This document shows positions 8,606 through 16,492 of a stretch of 64,000 nucleotides of DNA, piece after piece (position 1 is the first letter of the stretch; the number at the start of each line of letters is the position of its first letter). Where the stretch lies: the NCBI GenBank assembly GCA_964573295.1, contig CAZNJE010000011.1, positions 49,952 to 113,951 on the forward strand. Direction: 5' to 3'. The notes beneath the pieces are model-generated. The model searched no databases. It worked only from the letters and a program-made list of their open reading frames with translations, and was not told the origin of the DNA. The DNA is from CAYQJL01 sp964573295 (GTDB lineage: Bacteria > Eisenbacteria > RBG-16-71-46 > CAIMUX01 > WJJG01). The position numbers and the translations under genes are program-made.

Positions 8606-9865
8606 TCAGCACAGCGAGAGGAGCAGGGGTAGCAGGCGTCCTTCGTAGATTCGGGGGATGCCCGTCTTCGTGACCAGGGGATACTCGATGACCTGCAGGC
8701 CGCGATCGCGCATGGCCTCGATGGCCCGGCCCGCCGGATAGCTGTCGGGACGCCGATCCACCACCACCAGATTGAGCAGGTCCTCCGGCGTGACCCGCGT
8801 TCTCCCTCCGCCGATCTCGAGAAGCCGCAATAGCCACGCGACCTGATCGTCCGCCGAGAGGCGGTTGCTCTCGGGGTCTGAGCCGGTGCTGGGAATGAAG
8901 ACCTTGGGACAGGGATTGAGGGCGATGGCCTCAGCGATGCCGGCCGGCAACAGGTTGGCCAGGATGCTCGTGAAGAAGCTGCCCATGGGGTAACAGATCA
9001 AGTCGGCCTTGGCGATCAACCCGGCGACTTCGGGCGTGATCTGGCACGTTCGCGCTTCTCCTTCGGTATCGGCCAGCTCGAAGCGTGTGACGCGGGGCGC
9101 ATCATCGGCGCCCAGCACATCGCCGAAGAGGTGCTGGCCGACGATGCGGCGACCGTCTCCCAGATCCGCCGCCAGATGCAGACAGGCATCGGTCGTGGCG
9201 CGGACGATGCCGCGCACCTGCACGAGACGCGAGTAGACGTAGATGACCGGCTCCAGATGGTAGTCGTGATCCAAGTACCCCGCGGCCAGCACCAGGTTGC
9301 CGATGCTGGCTCCCCGCAGGTCGAAGTCGACCGGCAGGCGTTCGGCTAGGCGATGAATCTGGTGGCAGATGATCCGTCGCAACGGCTCGGGTACATGGTT
9401 CACCAGATGGTGGCTGCCGGCCGCCAGCGCCGCGAGCTCCTCACGCAGGGCCGCCGCGGCAGCGGTGCGCGGAAGCCGGTGGGCGAAGAGCCGGAAGACT
9501 TGCGGATTGCCCTGAAGGGTTCGATCCGCCAGTGCCATCAGCCGGTTGCGGACGTCGCCGACCGCGGGCATGTCAAACGCCTTGCGCAGCTCGGCCGAGC
9601 TGCCGCCCGAATCGAATGGGGTGATCAGGTGGATCGAATTGTGCGTGTAGTGGATGAGTCTCTGACTGACAGGCCGTAGCGCGCTCCCGCCGCTCAGGAA
9701 GAGAATGCGCGGTCCCAGCTCCGGGTTGCGCTCGAAGCGGGCCAGCTTGAGCTCGTCGGGAATGCGGACGCCGCGCGTGAGGCGCAACACCTTCTGGGGC
9801 GGACTGGCCGGCAAGACCTGGCCTAGCGAGCTGGCCCCGACCGGATCCATGCTGGGTGAGTGCAT
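8606..9865 (-). CDS. CofD/YvcK-related protein of the GAK system
   Basis: Protein of 419 residues related to the CofD/YvcK fold (2-phospho-lactate transferase and its relatives). Visible motifs are ILFLSGGSALRPVSQRL near residue 53, then PFDSGGSSAELRKAF and VGDVRNRLMAL, matching the GGSSG-LR and GD-RN elements of the family, and later ASIGNLVLAAGYL and a C-terminal VFIPSTGSDPES. Its ATG (9865-9863) overlaps the TGA of the upstream HprK-like gene (TGATG), so the two are translationally coupled. CofD-like members with this neighbourhood are the GAK-system type; their substrate is not known. Confidence 0.85.
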   Translation of the reverse strand: MHSPSMDPVGASSLGQVLPASPPQKVLRLTRGVRIPDELKLARFERNPELGPRILFLSGGSALRPVSQRLIHYTHNSIHLITPFDSGGSSAELRKAFDMPAVGDVRNRLMALADRTLQGNPQVFRLFAHRLPRTAAAAALREELAALAAGSHHLVNHVPEPLRRIICHQIHRLAERLPVDFDLRGASIGNLVLAAGYLDHDYHLEPVIYVYSRLVQVRGIVRATTDACLHLAADLGDGRRIVGQHLFGDVLGADDAPRVTRFELADTEGEARTCQITPEVAGLIAKADLICYPMGSFFTSILANLLPAGIAEAIALNPCPKVFIPSTGSDPESNRLSADDQVAWLLRLLEIGGGRTRVTPEDLLNLVVVDRRPDSYPAGRAIEAMRDRGLQVIEYPLVTKTGIPRIYEGRLLPLLLSLC

Positions 9866-10953
9866 CAGGTCTCCAGAAGATCGAGGGAGCGTTCCGCAGC
9901 GGCCGCGAAATCCACGCCGCCGGTGATCTCCAGCACCGGGACGCCGCGAAGCACATCGCGATAGCCTTGCGGAGAAAGCTCCGGTTCCACGTAGCCCGGC
10001 TGGGGAAGGTAGAAGAGCCCCCGCCGTTTCATGAGCGCATCCAGCAGATCGTCGCGTGATTCGAGATCAACGTGCTGGATACGTGCCGGTCCGTCGCCCA
10101 ACCGCCAGTTGAGGATGATGAGCCCGTCGACTCGAGATTCGAGCTCGAACCGTGCGCCGAAGATCGGTTCAATGAGTGCATCATACTTCTGCTCCACGTG
10201 CCAGAGCTCTTGTGGATCGAGGGCGCTGTACCGGCGAAGCTCATCCTCGATCAGCAGTTGTCGCAGCGGGGGAATCGAGAGAATCGTACCCGGGTTGATG
10301 CGGGGATACTTGGGAAGCCCCGTCATCCGGAGCCGGCCTTCTGCACGGTCCAGAACGAGCCGGTCGTTGCTCACGAAATCGGCCCCGCGGGCAAGGAAGT
10401 GCAGCGCCAGGGTGGATTTCCCCGCGCCGGAGAAACCGGCCATGGCGATGCCGCGGCCGCCAACCCTCACCCCGGCGGCATGGGCCAGCACGGCCCCGTC
10501 GTGGAGTTTCTCCAGCAGGAACCGGTTGTTGATGAAGTTGATGACCTGGTTCGGGTTCGCCCGGCATGGGCCGACGGTCAGGTACTCATCCTCGCCGAAG
10601 ACGAAGACCATCCCGGTCGTTCGCTTGCGAACCACCCGGCCATCGGGCAGGTCGGTGTACTCTTCCTTGATCCTTTTGCCGCCCGGCCGCACACGAGCAT
10701 GATACGACAACGCGAGATCCGTCTCGGGGGCCTCGAGCGCCCGGATCGTTGCCCGCCCGCCCGCTGCAGCGTCTTGGGAAGAGTGTGGACGGAAATGCCG
10801 GTAGTAGTCGCAAAGGGTTTCGTGGAGCGGCCGGTCATTGGTTGCCACCCGCACTCTCAGGCCGGGCAGCTCCAGATCGAACTCGTGCGGCAGCGTCTTC
10901 TCCTGTAGAAGTCTGCGGACGAGGTCTTTTCGGGTCGTGAGCGTAGCGGGCAT
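9865..10953 (-). CDS. HprK-related kinase B (GAK system)
   Basis: Kinase of 362 residues related to the C-terminal domain of HPr kinase. The Walker A loop is MAGFSGAGKSTLALHF at about residues 171-185, preceded by HAAGVRVGGRGIA and followed by GADFVSNDRLVLDR, the typical HprK arrangement. The ATG at 10953 has GGAGG seven bases upstream and is preferred over upstream in-frame codons. No HPr or sugar PTS gene is visible nearby, so the target is unlikely to be HPr; in GAK loci it is presumed to phosphorylate another partner. It is coupled to the CofD-like gene downstream and separated from the ATP-grasp gene upstream by 424 bp that hold a foreign-looking gene fragment. Confidence 0.87.
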   Translation of the reverse strand: MPATLTTRKDLVRRLLQEKTLPHEFDLELPGLRVRVATNDRPLHETLCDYYRHFRPHSSQDAAAGGRATIRALEAPETDLALSYHARVRPGGKRIKEEYTDLPDGRVVRKRTTGMVFVFGEDEYLTVGPCRANPNQVINFINNRFLLEKLHDGAVLAHAAGVRVGGRGIAMAGFSGAGKSTLALHFLARGADFVSNDRLVLDRAEGRLRMTGLPKYPRINPGTILSIPPLRQLLIEDELRRYSALDPQELWHVEQKYDALIEPIFGARFELESRVDGLIILNWRLGDGPARIQHVDLESRDDLLDALMKRRGLFYLPQPGYVEPELSPQGYRDVLRGVPVLEITGGVDFAAAAERSLDLLET

Positions 10954-11221
10954 TGTGGCATCCTCCATTTCAAGAAGCATAGTCTTGCCTGTCGCGCCTC
11001 CTTTCTCCAGGCATTTCGAGCCGGCATCATCAGCGGCGCAGAGCAGGGTCCGGCGGCCCAGGTTCGCGGACAGCGACCGCCGAACCCTCCAAGTTCGTGT
11101 GCATTGCAGTCCTACTTCTGGTTCTGAGTTTCCCGTACGCGGCAAGTCGGCACGACACGTGGTAGACTATTCACGTGCCCCACGCGGAACATGACTTTCG
11201 CACAAGCCGGAGGACCGCATC

Positions 11222-11370
11222 ATGAAAACGATCCGTTGCTCCCTTGCTGGCTTCGTCTTTCTCGCTACCATCTTCCTGGCCTGCATGTCTCCGGCTCGTG
11301 CCGACGCGCCGGACACGTTGTGGACGAGGACCTTCGGTGGCGCCACGCAATCCGGGTCGTGCGGGTACGG
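11222..11370 (+). pseudogene. 5' fragment of a secreted protein gene lying inside the GAK operon on the opposite strand
   Basis: A well-formed gene start (GGAGG eight bases before ATG 11222) encodes a clear signal peptide (MKTIRCSLAGFVFLATIF, ending SPARA) followed by DAPDTLWTRTFGGATQSGS, the usual opening of long secreted repeat/sorting-domain proteins in FCB-type bacteria. The likeness ends about residue 49, just before the 3' end of the ATP-grasp gene, and the frame then runs antisense through that gene. I read this as a truncated relic or a rearrangement/misassembly junction. Confidence 0.6.
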
Positions 11371-11377
11371 TGAACTC

Positions 11378-12256
11378 TCACACCGGCCGCAACCGCGCTT
11401 GCACGTACTCCACGTAGCGCTTGGCGGCGTCGATCTTACGGGCCTCCAAAATGCCCCGGAATCCGCCGAAGGGGGATACCTCGAAGACGACCGGGCCATC
11501 CGCCGACTCGGCCACATCGACGCAGGTGAAGTCCAGATCGAACGGGGCCTGGGCGCGCTGCGCCAGTGTGATCAGCTCCGGTGAGGGGTCGAAAGGCTCG
11601 TACCGGCCGCCGAAATGCGTGGTCGTCGTCCAGCTGCCCTCATCCTGGCGGCGGGCGTAGGTGGTCAGGTACTGGCCGCCCAAGAAGACGACGCCCAGGT
11701 CACGGCCCGGAAGATCGATTCGCTTCTGGATGTACATGACCGGGTTGAGGCGCTGATACTCCTCGATTTGCTCGCGGGCCTGCGGGCCGTGCTCGATCAA
11801 GCACATGCCGCGCGCCTTGGATGTATAGAGCGGCTTGAAAACGGCTTCGCCGTAGCGTTCGACCGCCTCGACCGCTCGATCGATGTTCTCGGTGATCGTC
11901 GTGGGTGGAAGGGGGATGCCGGCCATCTGGAGCCGGAGGGTGCAGCTCAACCGGTCGAGCAATCGCATGATCCGGTCGGGTCGGGAGAAGATGCGTACCC
12001 CCTGTTCCTGCAACCAGCACAGGATCTCGAGCCGGTCGAGCAGGTTGGGGGAGTAGAACCGGCCCAGCTTCTTGATGATGAGCGCATCGAAGGAGCGCAG
12101 GTCCACGCCGTTGGCGTGCAGTTCCCCCGTCGACAGATCCAGACGGACCTGTCGCATGTCGATCAAGGTGCCCGTGCCGGTCGCCGCCTCAACCGCGCGG
12201 ACGAGCTCCTCCGATGACCATCCGCCGCGCGTTCCCACCACGCCGATTCGAGCCAA
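11378..12256 (-). CDS. ATP-grasp enzyme of the GAK system
   Basis: ATP-grasp ligase-type protein of 292 residues (RimK/glutathione-synthase style). Features are an N-terminal MARIGVVGTRGGWSSEELV, a substrate/hinge segment IKKLGRF, the SRPDRIMRLLDRLSCTLRLQ region that in this fold begins the ATP domain, EAVFKPLYTSKARGM with the ATP-binding Lys, and the C-terminal metal site DFTCVDVAESADGPVVFEVS (Asp, Glu and following residues). Reactions of this fold join a carboxylate to an amine using ATP. The substrate here is unknown; a small GAK protein is a reasonable guess. It follows the PhoU-kinase gene by 110 bp. Confidence 0.85.
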   Translation of the reverse strand: MARIGVVGTRGGWSSEELVRAVEAATGTGTLIDMRQVRLDLSTGELHANGVDLRSFDALIIKKLGRFYSPNLLDRLEILCWLQEQGVRIFSRPDRIMRLLDRLSCTLRLQMAGIPLPPTTITENIDRAVEAVERYGEAVFKPLYTSKARGMCLIEHGPQAREQIEEYQRLNPVMYIQKRIDLPGRDLGVVFLGGQYLTTYARRQDEGSWTTTTHFGGRYEPFDPSPELITLAQRAQAPFDLDFTCVDVAESADGPVVFEVSPFGGFRGILEARKIDAAKRYVEYVQARLRPV

Positions 12257-12366
12257 CCGAAACCTCCTTGTGTGTCGTGCCGCGGGGCCGCGCCTTGCGG
12301 TTTCGCACCGGGTTCATGCCACGCGGCTTCGCCCCGAGCTACGGCTCGCGAAGGCTCGCCACACGC

Positions 12367-14013
12367 TTACAAATACAGAATCTCCTGTCTCAGCCGGTAT
12401 TCGGGCCACGGCCGCCCGGCTTGGACATGCCGGCCCAGGCTGTCGAGCAGGTAGTGGGCCCGCAGGTACATCTCCTTGGCAAACTCGATGTTCAGCTCGA
12501 AGCGGATCGAAGTGTAGAACGAGCGCGCCAGCGCCAGCGCCAGACGGGCGGCGAAGGTCTCGTCCCCCCAATCGGCCGCCATCGAGGCGGCGAACTCGTA
12601 GAAGATGCGGATCGTCTGGCTCAGCCGCTGGCGGGCCTTGCGCTCGAGCACCGGCACCCGGAAGTTCGAGATCAAGAACACCGAAACATCCTGCACGTAA
12701 TCGTACTCGCGCGACCGGTACAGGTCGATGAAGTAGACGTGATCGTTCTCGGTATCGTAGAGCACATTGTTCGTGTTGAAGTCCCCGTGGATGCGCACGG
12801 TGGCCGGGGCGAGCAAGTGGCCTTCGGCTGTGCGGCACGTGCGAATCAGCTCGCTGGTGGACGACACGCGCGCTCCGCCAAGCAGCCGTTCGTCGCGCGA
12901 CAGCTCCGGATGGAGCCGGTGGACCTCCTCCATGCGCTTCACCATCTGCCCAACATAGTCGGTCGGGAAGACCTCGGCGCGGCGTGATGCGGTCCACAAC
13001 CGGCGGAGCGTGGCGAGGAGCGTACCGAGAGCTTCTTCGAGCACCTTGCGGTCATCGCCGAGGATGATCTCCTCGAGTGTCTCGCCCGGCAAGAACTCGA
13101 CGAGCAGAGAGGCGTTGCTGGACTGCTCGTGATAGCTGATGACCCTGGGCGTCAGTCCTGGAAATCGCTGTTGCCAGTACTCGAGGTTCTTCCGTTCCGC
13201 GGCGATCTTCATGCGATCGCCTTCTTTGAAGATGCTGCTTCGCGCATCGCCACCCCCGGGGCGTTGACTGCCCACCCGGCCGATTCGGCAACCGGAGCGG
13301 GTGCCCCAGATCGACTCGAAGTCGATCTCCTTCATCGAGCCCTCGAAGCCCGATTTGTCGAGCGTCCGGCGCAGCGCCTCGAAATGGCGAATCTTGATCT
13401 TCTCGCCCATGATGGCGAAGATCAGGGCTTCGCCGATGTTGAGCAGGGCGTCGCCCATACGTTCGAGGTAGCGGAAGATGAAGAGGGTCGTGAGCAGGTT
13501 CTGAATGTTTCGGCCCCCGTACATCTCGGTCATGATGTCTTCGAAGGTCGTCTTGTAGAGCTGGTCGAGCTCATCTTCGGTCTTGCAGATTTGCAGCGCG
13601 GCCGAGAGGTCGCGGCTCTCGAGGGTGCTGGTGATCTTGCCCAGAGCCGCCTCCACCTGCCGAAACGCATTATCGTACTCGAAGCGGGTCAGGAAGCCCG
13701 GATCCTCCAGATAGCCCCACTGGCGCGTGATGTTCACGCAATGGTCGGCGATGCGCTCGAGATTGATGCAGATCGTGTCGGTGGCCCGGATGGCGTCGAT
13801 CTCTTCCTTGGCCAGATCGGGCCGGGTGTGCAGCTCCAGGTAGCCTTGCTCGCCGATGGTGCTCTTGAGGTTGTCGATGTAGTCGTCCCGCCGGACGATG
13901 GCGTCGTGAAGCACGGGGTCGCTGGTATCCAGAAACTGCCGCGTCGCACCCACGATCCCAATGGTCTCGAGCACAATGAAACGGACGTTCTCTTCACGGC
14001 CCCGCGTTCGCAT
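12367..14013 (-). CDS. PhoU-like domain fused to an aminoglycoside-phosphotransferase-type kinase
   Basis: Protein of 548 residues with two parts. Residues 1 to about 220 form an all-helical PhoU-like region (ADHCVNITRQWGYL and YLERMGDALLNIGEALIF resemble the metal-binding E-R-x-x-D helices of PhoU). Residues about 250-548 have the eukaryotic-like kinase fold of the APH family: LLVEFLPGETLEE (hinge), catalytic loop RIHGDFNTNNV (His near residue 409) and FIDLYRSREYDYVQDV as the metal-binding segment. Its ATG overlaps the TGA of the amphi-Trp gene upstream (TGATG), so they are coupled. I know of no defined role for this fusion; phosphorylation of a small molecule or a GAK partner is inference. 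Confidence 0.8.
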   Translation of the reverse strand: MRTRGREENVRFIVLETIGIVGATRQFLDTSDPVLHDAIVRRDDYIDNLKSTIGEQGYLELHTRPDLAKEEIDAIRATDTICINLERIADHCVNITRQWGYLEDPGFLTRFEYDNAFRQVEAALGKITSTLESRDLSAALQICKTEDELDQLYKTTFEDIMTEMYGGRNIQNLLTTLFIFRYLERMGDALLNIGEALIFAIMGEKIKIRHFEALRRTLDKSGFEGSMKEIDFESIWGTRSGCRIGRVGSQRPGGGDARSSIFKEGDRMKIAAERKNLEYWQQRFPGLTPRVISYHEQSSNASLLVEFLPGETLEEIILGDDRKVLEEALGTLLATLRRLWTASRRAEVFPTDYVGQMVKRMEEVHRLHPELSRDERLLGGARVSSTSELIRTCRTAEGHLLAPATVRIHGDFNTNNVLYDTENDHVYFIDLYRSREYDYVQDVSVFLISNFRVPVLERKARQRLSQTIRIFYEFAASMAADWGDETFAARLALALARSFYTSIRFELNIEFAKEMYLRAHYLLDSLGRHVQAGRPWPEYRLRQEILYL

Positions 14014-14294
14014 CAGGTATCCGTGGAAATGCGCAGCGGGTCGTGCGCGGCGGCGGATTGGGCGTCGCTGTTCTGCCAGGAGATCTTCATCGACAGGCGG
14101 GATTCGTCGCCGCGCTTCTTGGCCTTGACCTCGAACCGCAAGAGCGATGCGGGTTCGAGCACGATTTCGTCTCCATTCGAGCTCAGCACGATCTTGCCCG
14201 CGGCGATGCCCTCCATGATCGATTTCAGGAACTCGCGGATCGAGTCCGGATCCTGAAGGGACTCGTACTGGAACTTCTCCGATTCGGCCACCAC
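14013..14294 (-). CDS. Amphi-Trp domain protein (GAK-associated), copy 1
   Basis: Protein of 93 residues with the amphi-Trp pattern: N-terminal KFQYESLQDPDSIREFLKSI, middle GKIVLSSNGDEIVLEP, end LSMKISWQNS with the conserved Trp. It starts at GTG 14294 or the adjacent GTG 14291, both behind a GAGGAGG site. It lies 8 bp after the PHP-like gene and overlaps the PhoU-kinase start by one base, so it is inside the operon proper. It is only distantly similar to the copy at 8055; function unknown. Confidence 0.85.
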   Translation of the reverse strand: MVAESEKFQYESLQDPDSIREFLKSIMEGIAAGKIVLSSNGDEIVLEPASLLRFEVKAKKRGDESRLSMKISWQNSDAQSAAAHDPLRISTDT

Positions 14295-14302
14295 AGCCTC
14301 CT

Positions 14303-15460
14303 CTACTCGATGAGCCGTTGACGGTATTCGTCGATGACATCCTTTCGCTCCATGCGAGCGATGATCAACTTCTTGCGAATGCTGGGGTCTTCCCAGGCCG
14401 GCTGCACACCGATCTCGCGGGCCACCTTGGCAGGCTCCTGGTGCTCAAGTTCCTTGACCTTCTCACCCATGTGCGTGTCATCGCCCATGAAGATCAGAAT
14501 CCGGCGTCCGCACCGGCCCGGACCCTGGTTCTGCCGCGTCACCGTATCGATCAGAAACTCGCTGTATCGGCGTGACTGCGGATTCCAGACCTCGTAACCA
14601 TCGACGTCGTATTCGGCCAGCAGAATCGGCCAGAACTGTTCAGGATGCGGCACAACAATCCCGCAACCAAACGAGCGGGCTTCCTCGATGATCTCTTCGG
14701 TGCGGTAGAAGTACTTCATGGGGAACTCGGCCTTGACGATTTGCTTGACGACGCGGATGAAGGCTTGCGCCCTCTCGATGTAACCGTCTCCGTAGAGGGG
14801 GCGTAGCGTGTCGAAGAAGTTGCGCAGCAGCTTGTTCTTCAAAGCGTCTTGGGGCAGCGTGCCGATGTGTTCGCGGAGCATGGTATCGATCTTGCGAACA
14901 TTGGTTTGCACGAATCCCAGAAGCATCTCGTCGGCCCCGGTTCGCGAAACGGCCAAGGCGATCCGATCGTGACGCGGGGCAATGACCGTGTCGATGAGAT
15001 CGAAGAGCTGGGTCGACCGATACTTGTGCGTGTAGCTCAGCATCGACTGAAGCATGCTCGCGCGCTCCAGCTTCTCGGCCGGGAAGTGAATGAGAAGCTG
15101 CACCTTCTGATTGAAGCCCGCCGAGTAGCAGTCGACCTCCACCCCCACGAACTCGCCGTACTGGGTCACCGTGTTGTGCTGGGTGGGAATGATCAGATCG
15201 TTGACCCTGCGTGGAAAGGTGCGTTCGATACGCTGTTCGATCAGCTCCATCGGAATGTGCTCGGGGTGCCAGTGGATGGCGAGCACGTGCTCGATCTGCG
15301 GAAACACCTGCGTAGGTGCCAAGACCCGCTGGATCTGCTCTTCGTTCAGATCGGTGCTCACGATCATCTGGAAGCTGTGGCGATCCTCGTCGGTGACCGC
15401 GTCCGGACAGGCGGCCGGGTCATGGATTCCGGGTTGCCGCGCGTGACCGACCAGTTTCAT
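14303..15460 (-). CDS. PHP-like putative metal-dependent hydrolase in the GAK operon
   Basis: Protein of 385 residues that I do not recognise as a characterised family. Spaced His/Asp motifs resemble the metal sites of the PHP (polymerase and histidinol phosphatase) superfamily: AIHWHPEHIP near residue 63, GIVVPHPEQFWP near 275, and near 330 a GDDTHMGE resembling the GSDxH signature that closes PHP domains. The ATG at 15460 is preferred to the TTG two codons earlier because a GGAG site lies eight bases upstream. It is 36 bp downstream of the XXXCH gene and 8 bp upstream of amphi-Trp copy 1. Hydrolysis of a phosphoester is possible by family analogy but unproven. Confidence 0.72.
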   Translation of the reverse strand: MKLVGHARQPGIHDPAACPDAVTDEDRHSFQMIVSTDLNEEQIQRVLAPTQVFPQIEHVLAIHWHPEHIPMELIEQRIERTFPRRVNDLIIPTQHNTVTQYGEFVGVEVDCYSAGFNQKVQLLIHFPAEKLERASMLQSMLSYTHKYRSTQLFDLIDTVIAPRHDRIALAVSRTGADEMLLGFVQTNVRKIDTMLREHIGTLPQDALKNKLLRNFFDTLRPLYGDGYIERAQAFIRVVKQIVKAEFPMKYFYRTEEIIEEARSFGCGIVVPHPEQFWPILLAEYDVDGYEVWNPQSRRYSEFLIDTVTRQNQGPGRCGRRILIFMGDDTHMGEKVKELEHQEPAKVAREIGVQPAWEDPSIRKKLIIARMERKDVIDEYRQRLIE

Positions 15461-15496
15461 GACCAACGCTCCGGTCTTGGTGCCGAGGCCGGCTGA

Positions 15497-16102
15497 CTAC
15501 TTGAACGCGTCATGACAGCGCTTCTCCTGTTCACGAAGCCGGCCGAGAGCGTCTCGCACGGCCTCGAGGTCACCCCGCGTGAAGCTGTCGCGAAGACGCT
15601 TGCAGGCAAGGGTGTAGTCCTCATAGAAACAGTCCCCGAAACCCGGATAGGTCACCATCGTGGTCGAGTCTTCAAGAAAGCGATGGGCGACCTCTGCCGG
15701 AGGTAGACGATTCTCATGGACCGCCTTGCGGATGACCTTGAAATCGGTATCCATGCGTTTCTTGAGACGCTTGTACTTCTCCTTGCGCGGGGCTTCTTCG
15801 CGCGGGGCTTCTTCTTCCCCGGACTGGTCGGCCTCATTGTGGGCATCCGCAAGCGTTTCGGTCTGCTTGATCTTGAGCTTGGCCGTCCAGCCGGCCTCTT
15901 GGCGTTTGAGCTTCAGCTCTAACTTGACGAGCCGGTCGAACGCCATCGGGAAGTCGCCCAGTATGGGCGTATCGCTTCGGGACGCGGCGTCGGCCTGGCC
16001 GGCCGAAGGATCCGCGGCGGCCTGGTCGGCCAACTCGCGAAGGAGGCGGGCCAGATCCGTCGGCCCGAGATGATGTTCCGTCTTGATCTCACCGTGGTTC
16101 AT
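15497..16102 (-). CDS. GAK-system XXXCH-domain protein
   Basis: Charged helical protein of 201 residues whose C-terminus ends REQEKRCHDAFK, the Cys-His near the end that names the XXXCH domain. An internal acidic linker (GEEEAPREEAPRKE) contains a short repeat. It opens with MNHGEIKTEHHLGP after an AAGGAGGA ribosome site. Function is unknown; proteins of this type occur with the GAK enzymes and could be substrate or scaffold. It is the first gene of the minus-strand operon, facing the divergent sigma-54 activator across about 390 bp. Confidence 0.8.
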   Translation of the reverse strand: MNHGEIKTEHHLGPTDLARLLRELADQAAADPSAGQADAASRSDTPILGDFPMAFDRLVKLELKLKRQEAGWTAKLKIKQTETLADAHNEADQSGEEEAPREEAPRKEKYKRLKKRMDTDFKVIRKAVHENRLPPAEVAHRFLEDSTTMVTYPGFGDCFYEDYTLACKRLRDSFTRGDLEAVRDALGRLREQEKRCHDAFK

Positions 16103-16334
16103 GTCGCTCGAAGTCCTCCTTGGGCCGCGATAGTAAAGCCCGCAGTATGACTACTACTCCCCTAGACACTCCTCGGCCAAGTTAGTGCTTTGTTCGCGCT
16201 TCATGAGCATGCGGCTCGATGTCGAGGCAACCGGACGCTTGCGCAGTCGGCGGACGGGCGAGGTCCCGGTCCTGCCGGTTCTACCTCTAAGCGTTTCCCA
16301 AGGAATCGGTTCCGATCCAGTTTATCGCGAGCGC

Positions 16335-16363
16335 TTGACGTTTCGGTCACGGGCCGGTAGGTT
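16335..16363 (+). promoter_or_regulatory. Possible sigma-70 promoter of the sigma-54 activator gene
   Basis: TTGACG at 16335-16340 and TAGGTT at 16358-16363 with a 17-bp spacer, about 130 bp before the chosen start at 16493. The -35 is good and the -10 poor. The 16103-16492 divergent intergenic region must also carry the GAK operon promoter, but no convincing element was seen on the minus strand. Confidence 0.3.
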
Positions 16364-16492
16364 GGAGTCACCCTCCGCGTGCCGGACCTCCATTCCCAAT
16401 CAGCCTCGAGGCTTTGCGCAGCCCATCGACGCCTGCGACCGCAGGCGCAACCCAGTTGGCCCATGGGCGTGATCGCCATCACGGGAGGGGCC

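Noticed and set aside
8473..8673. Collagen-like small protein on the plus strand
   Set aside because: The Gly-Xaa-Pro pattern is a by-product of the 9-bp repeat and is equally open on the other strand; no ribosome site.
16178..16195. Sigma-54 promoter for the GAK operon
   Set aside because: AAGCAC-N5-TGGC on the minus strand is a poor match to TGGCAC-N5-TTGC; the -24 GG and -12 GC are not both present.
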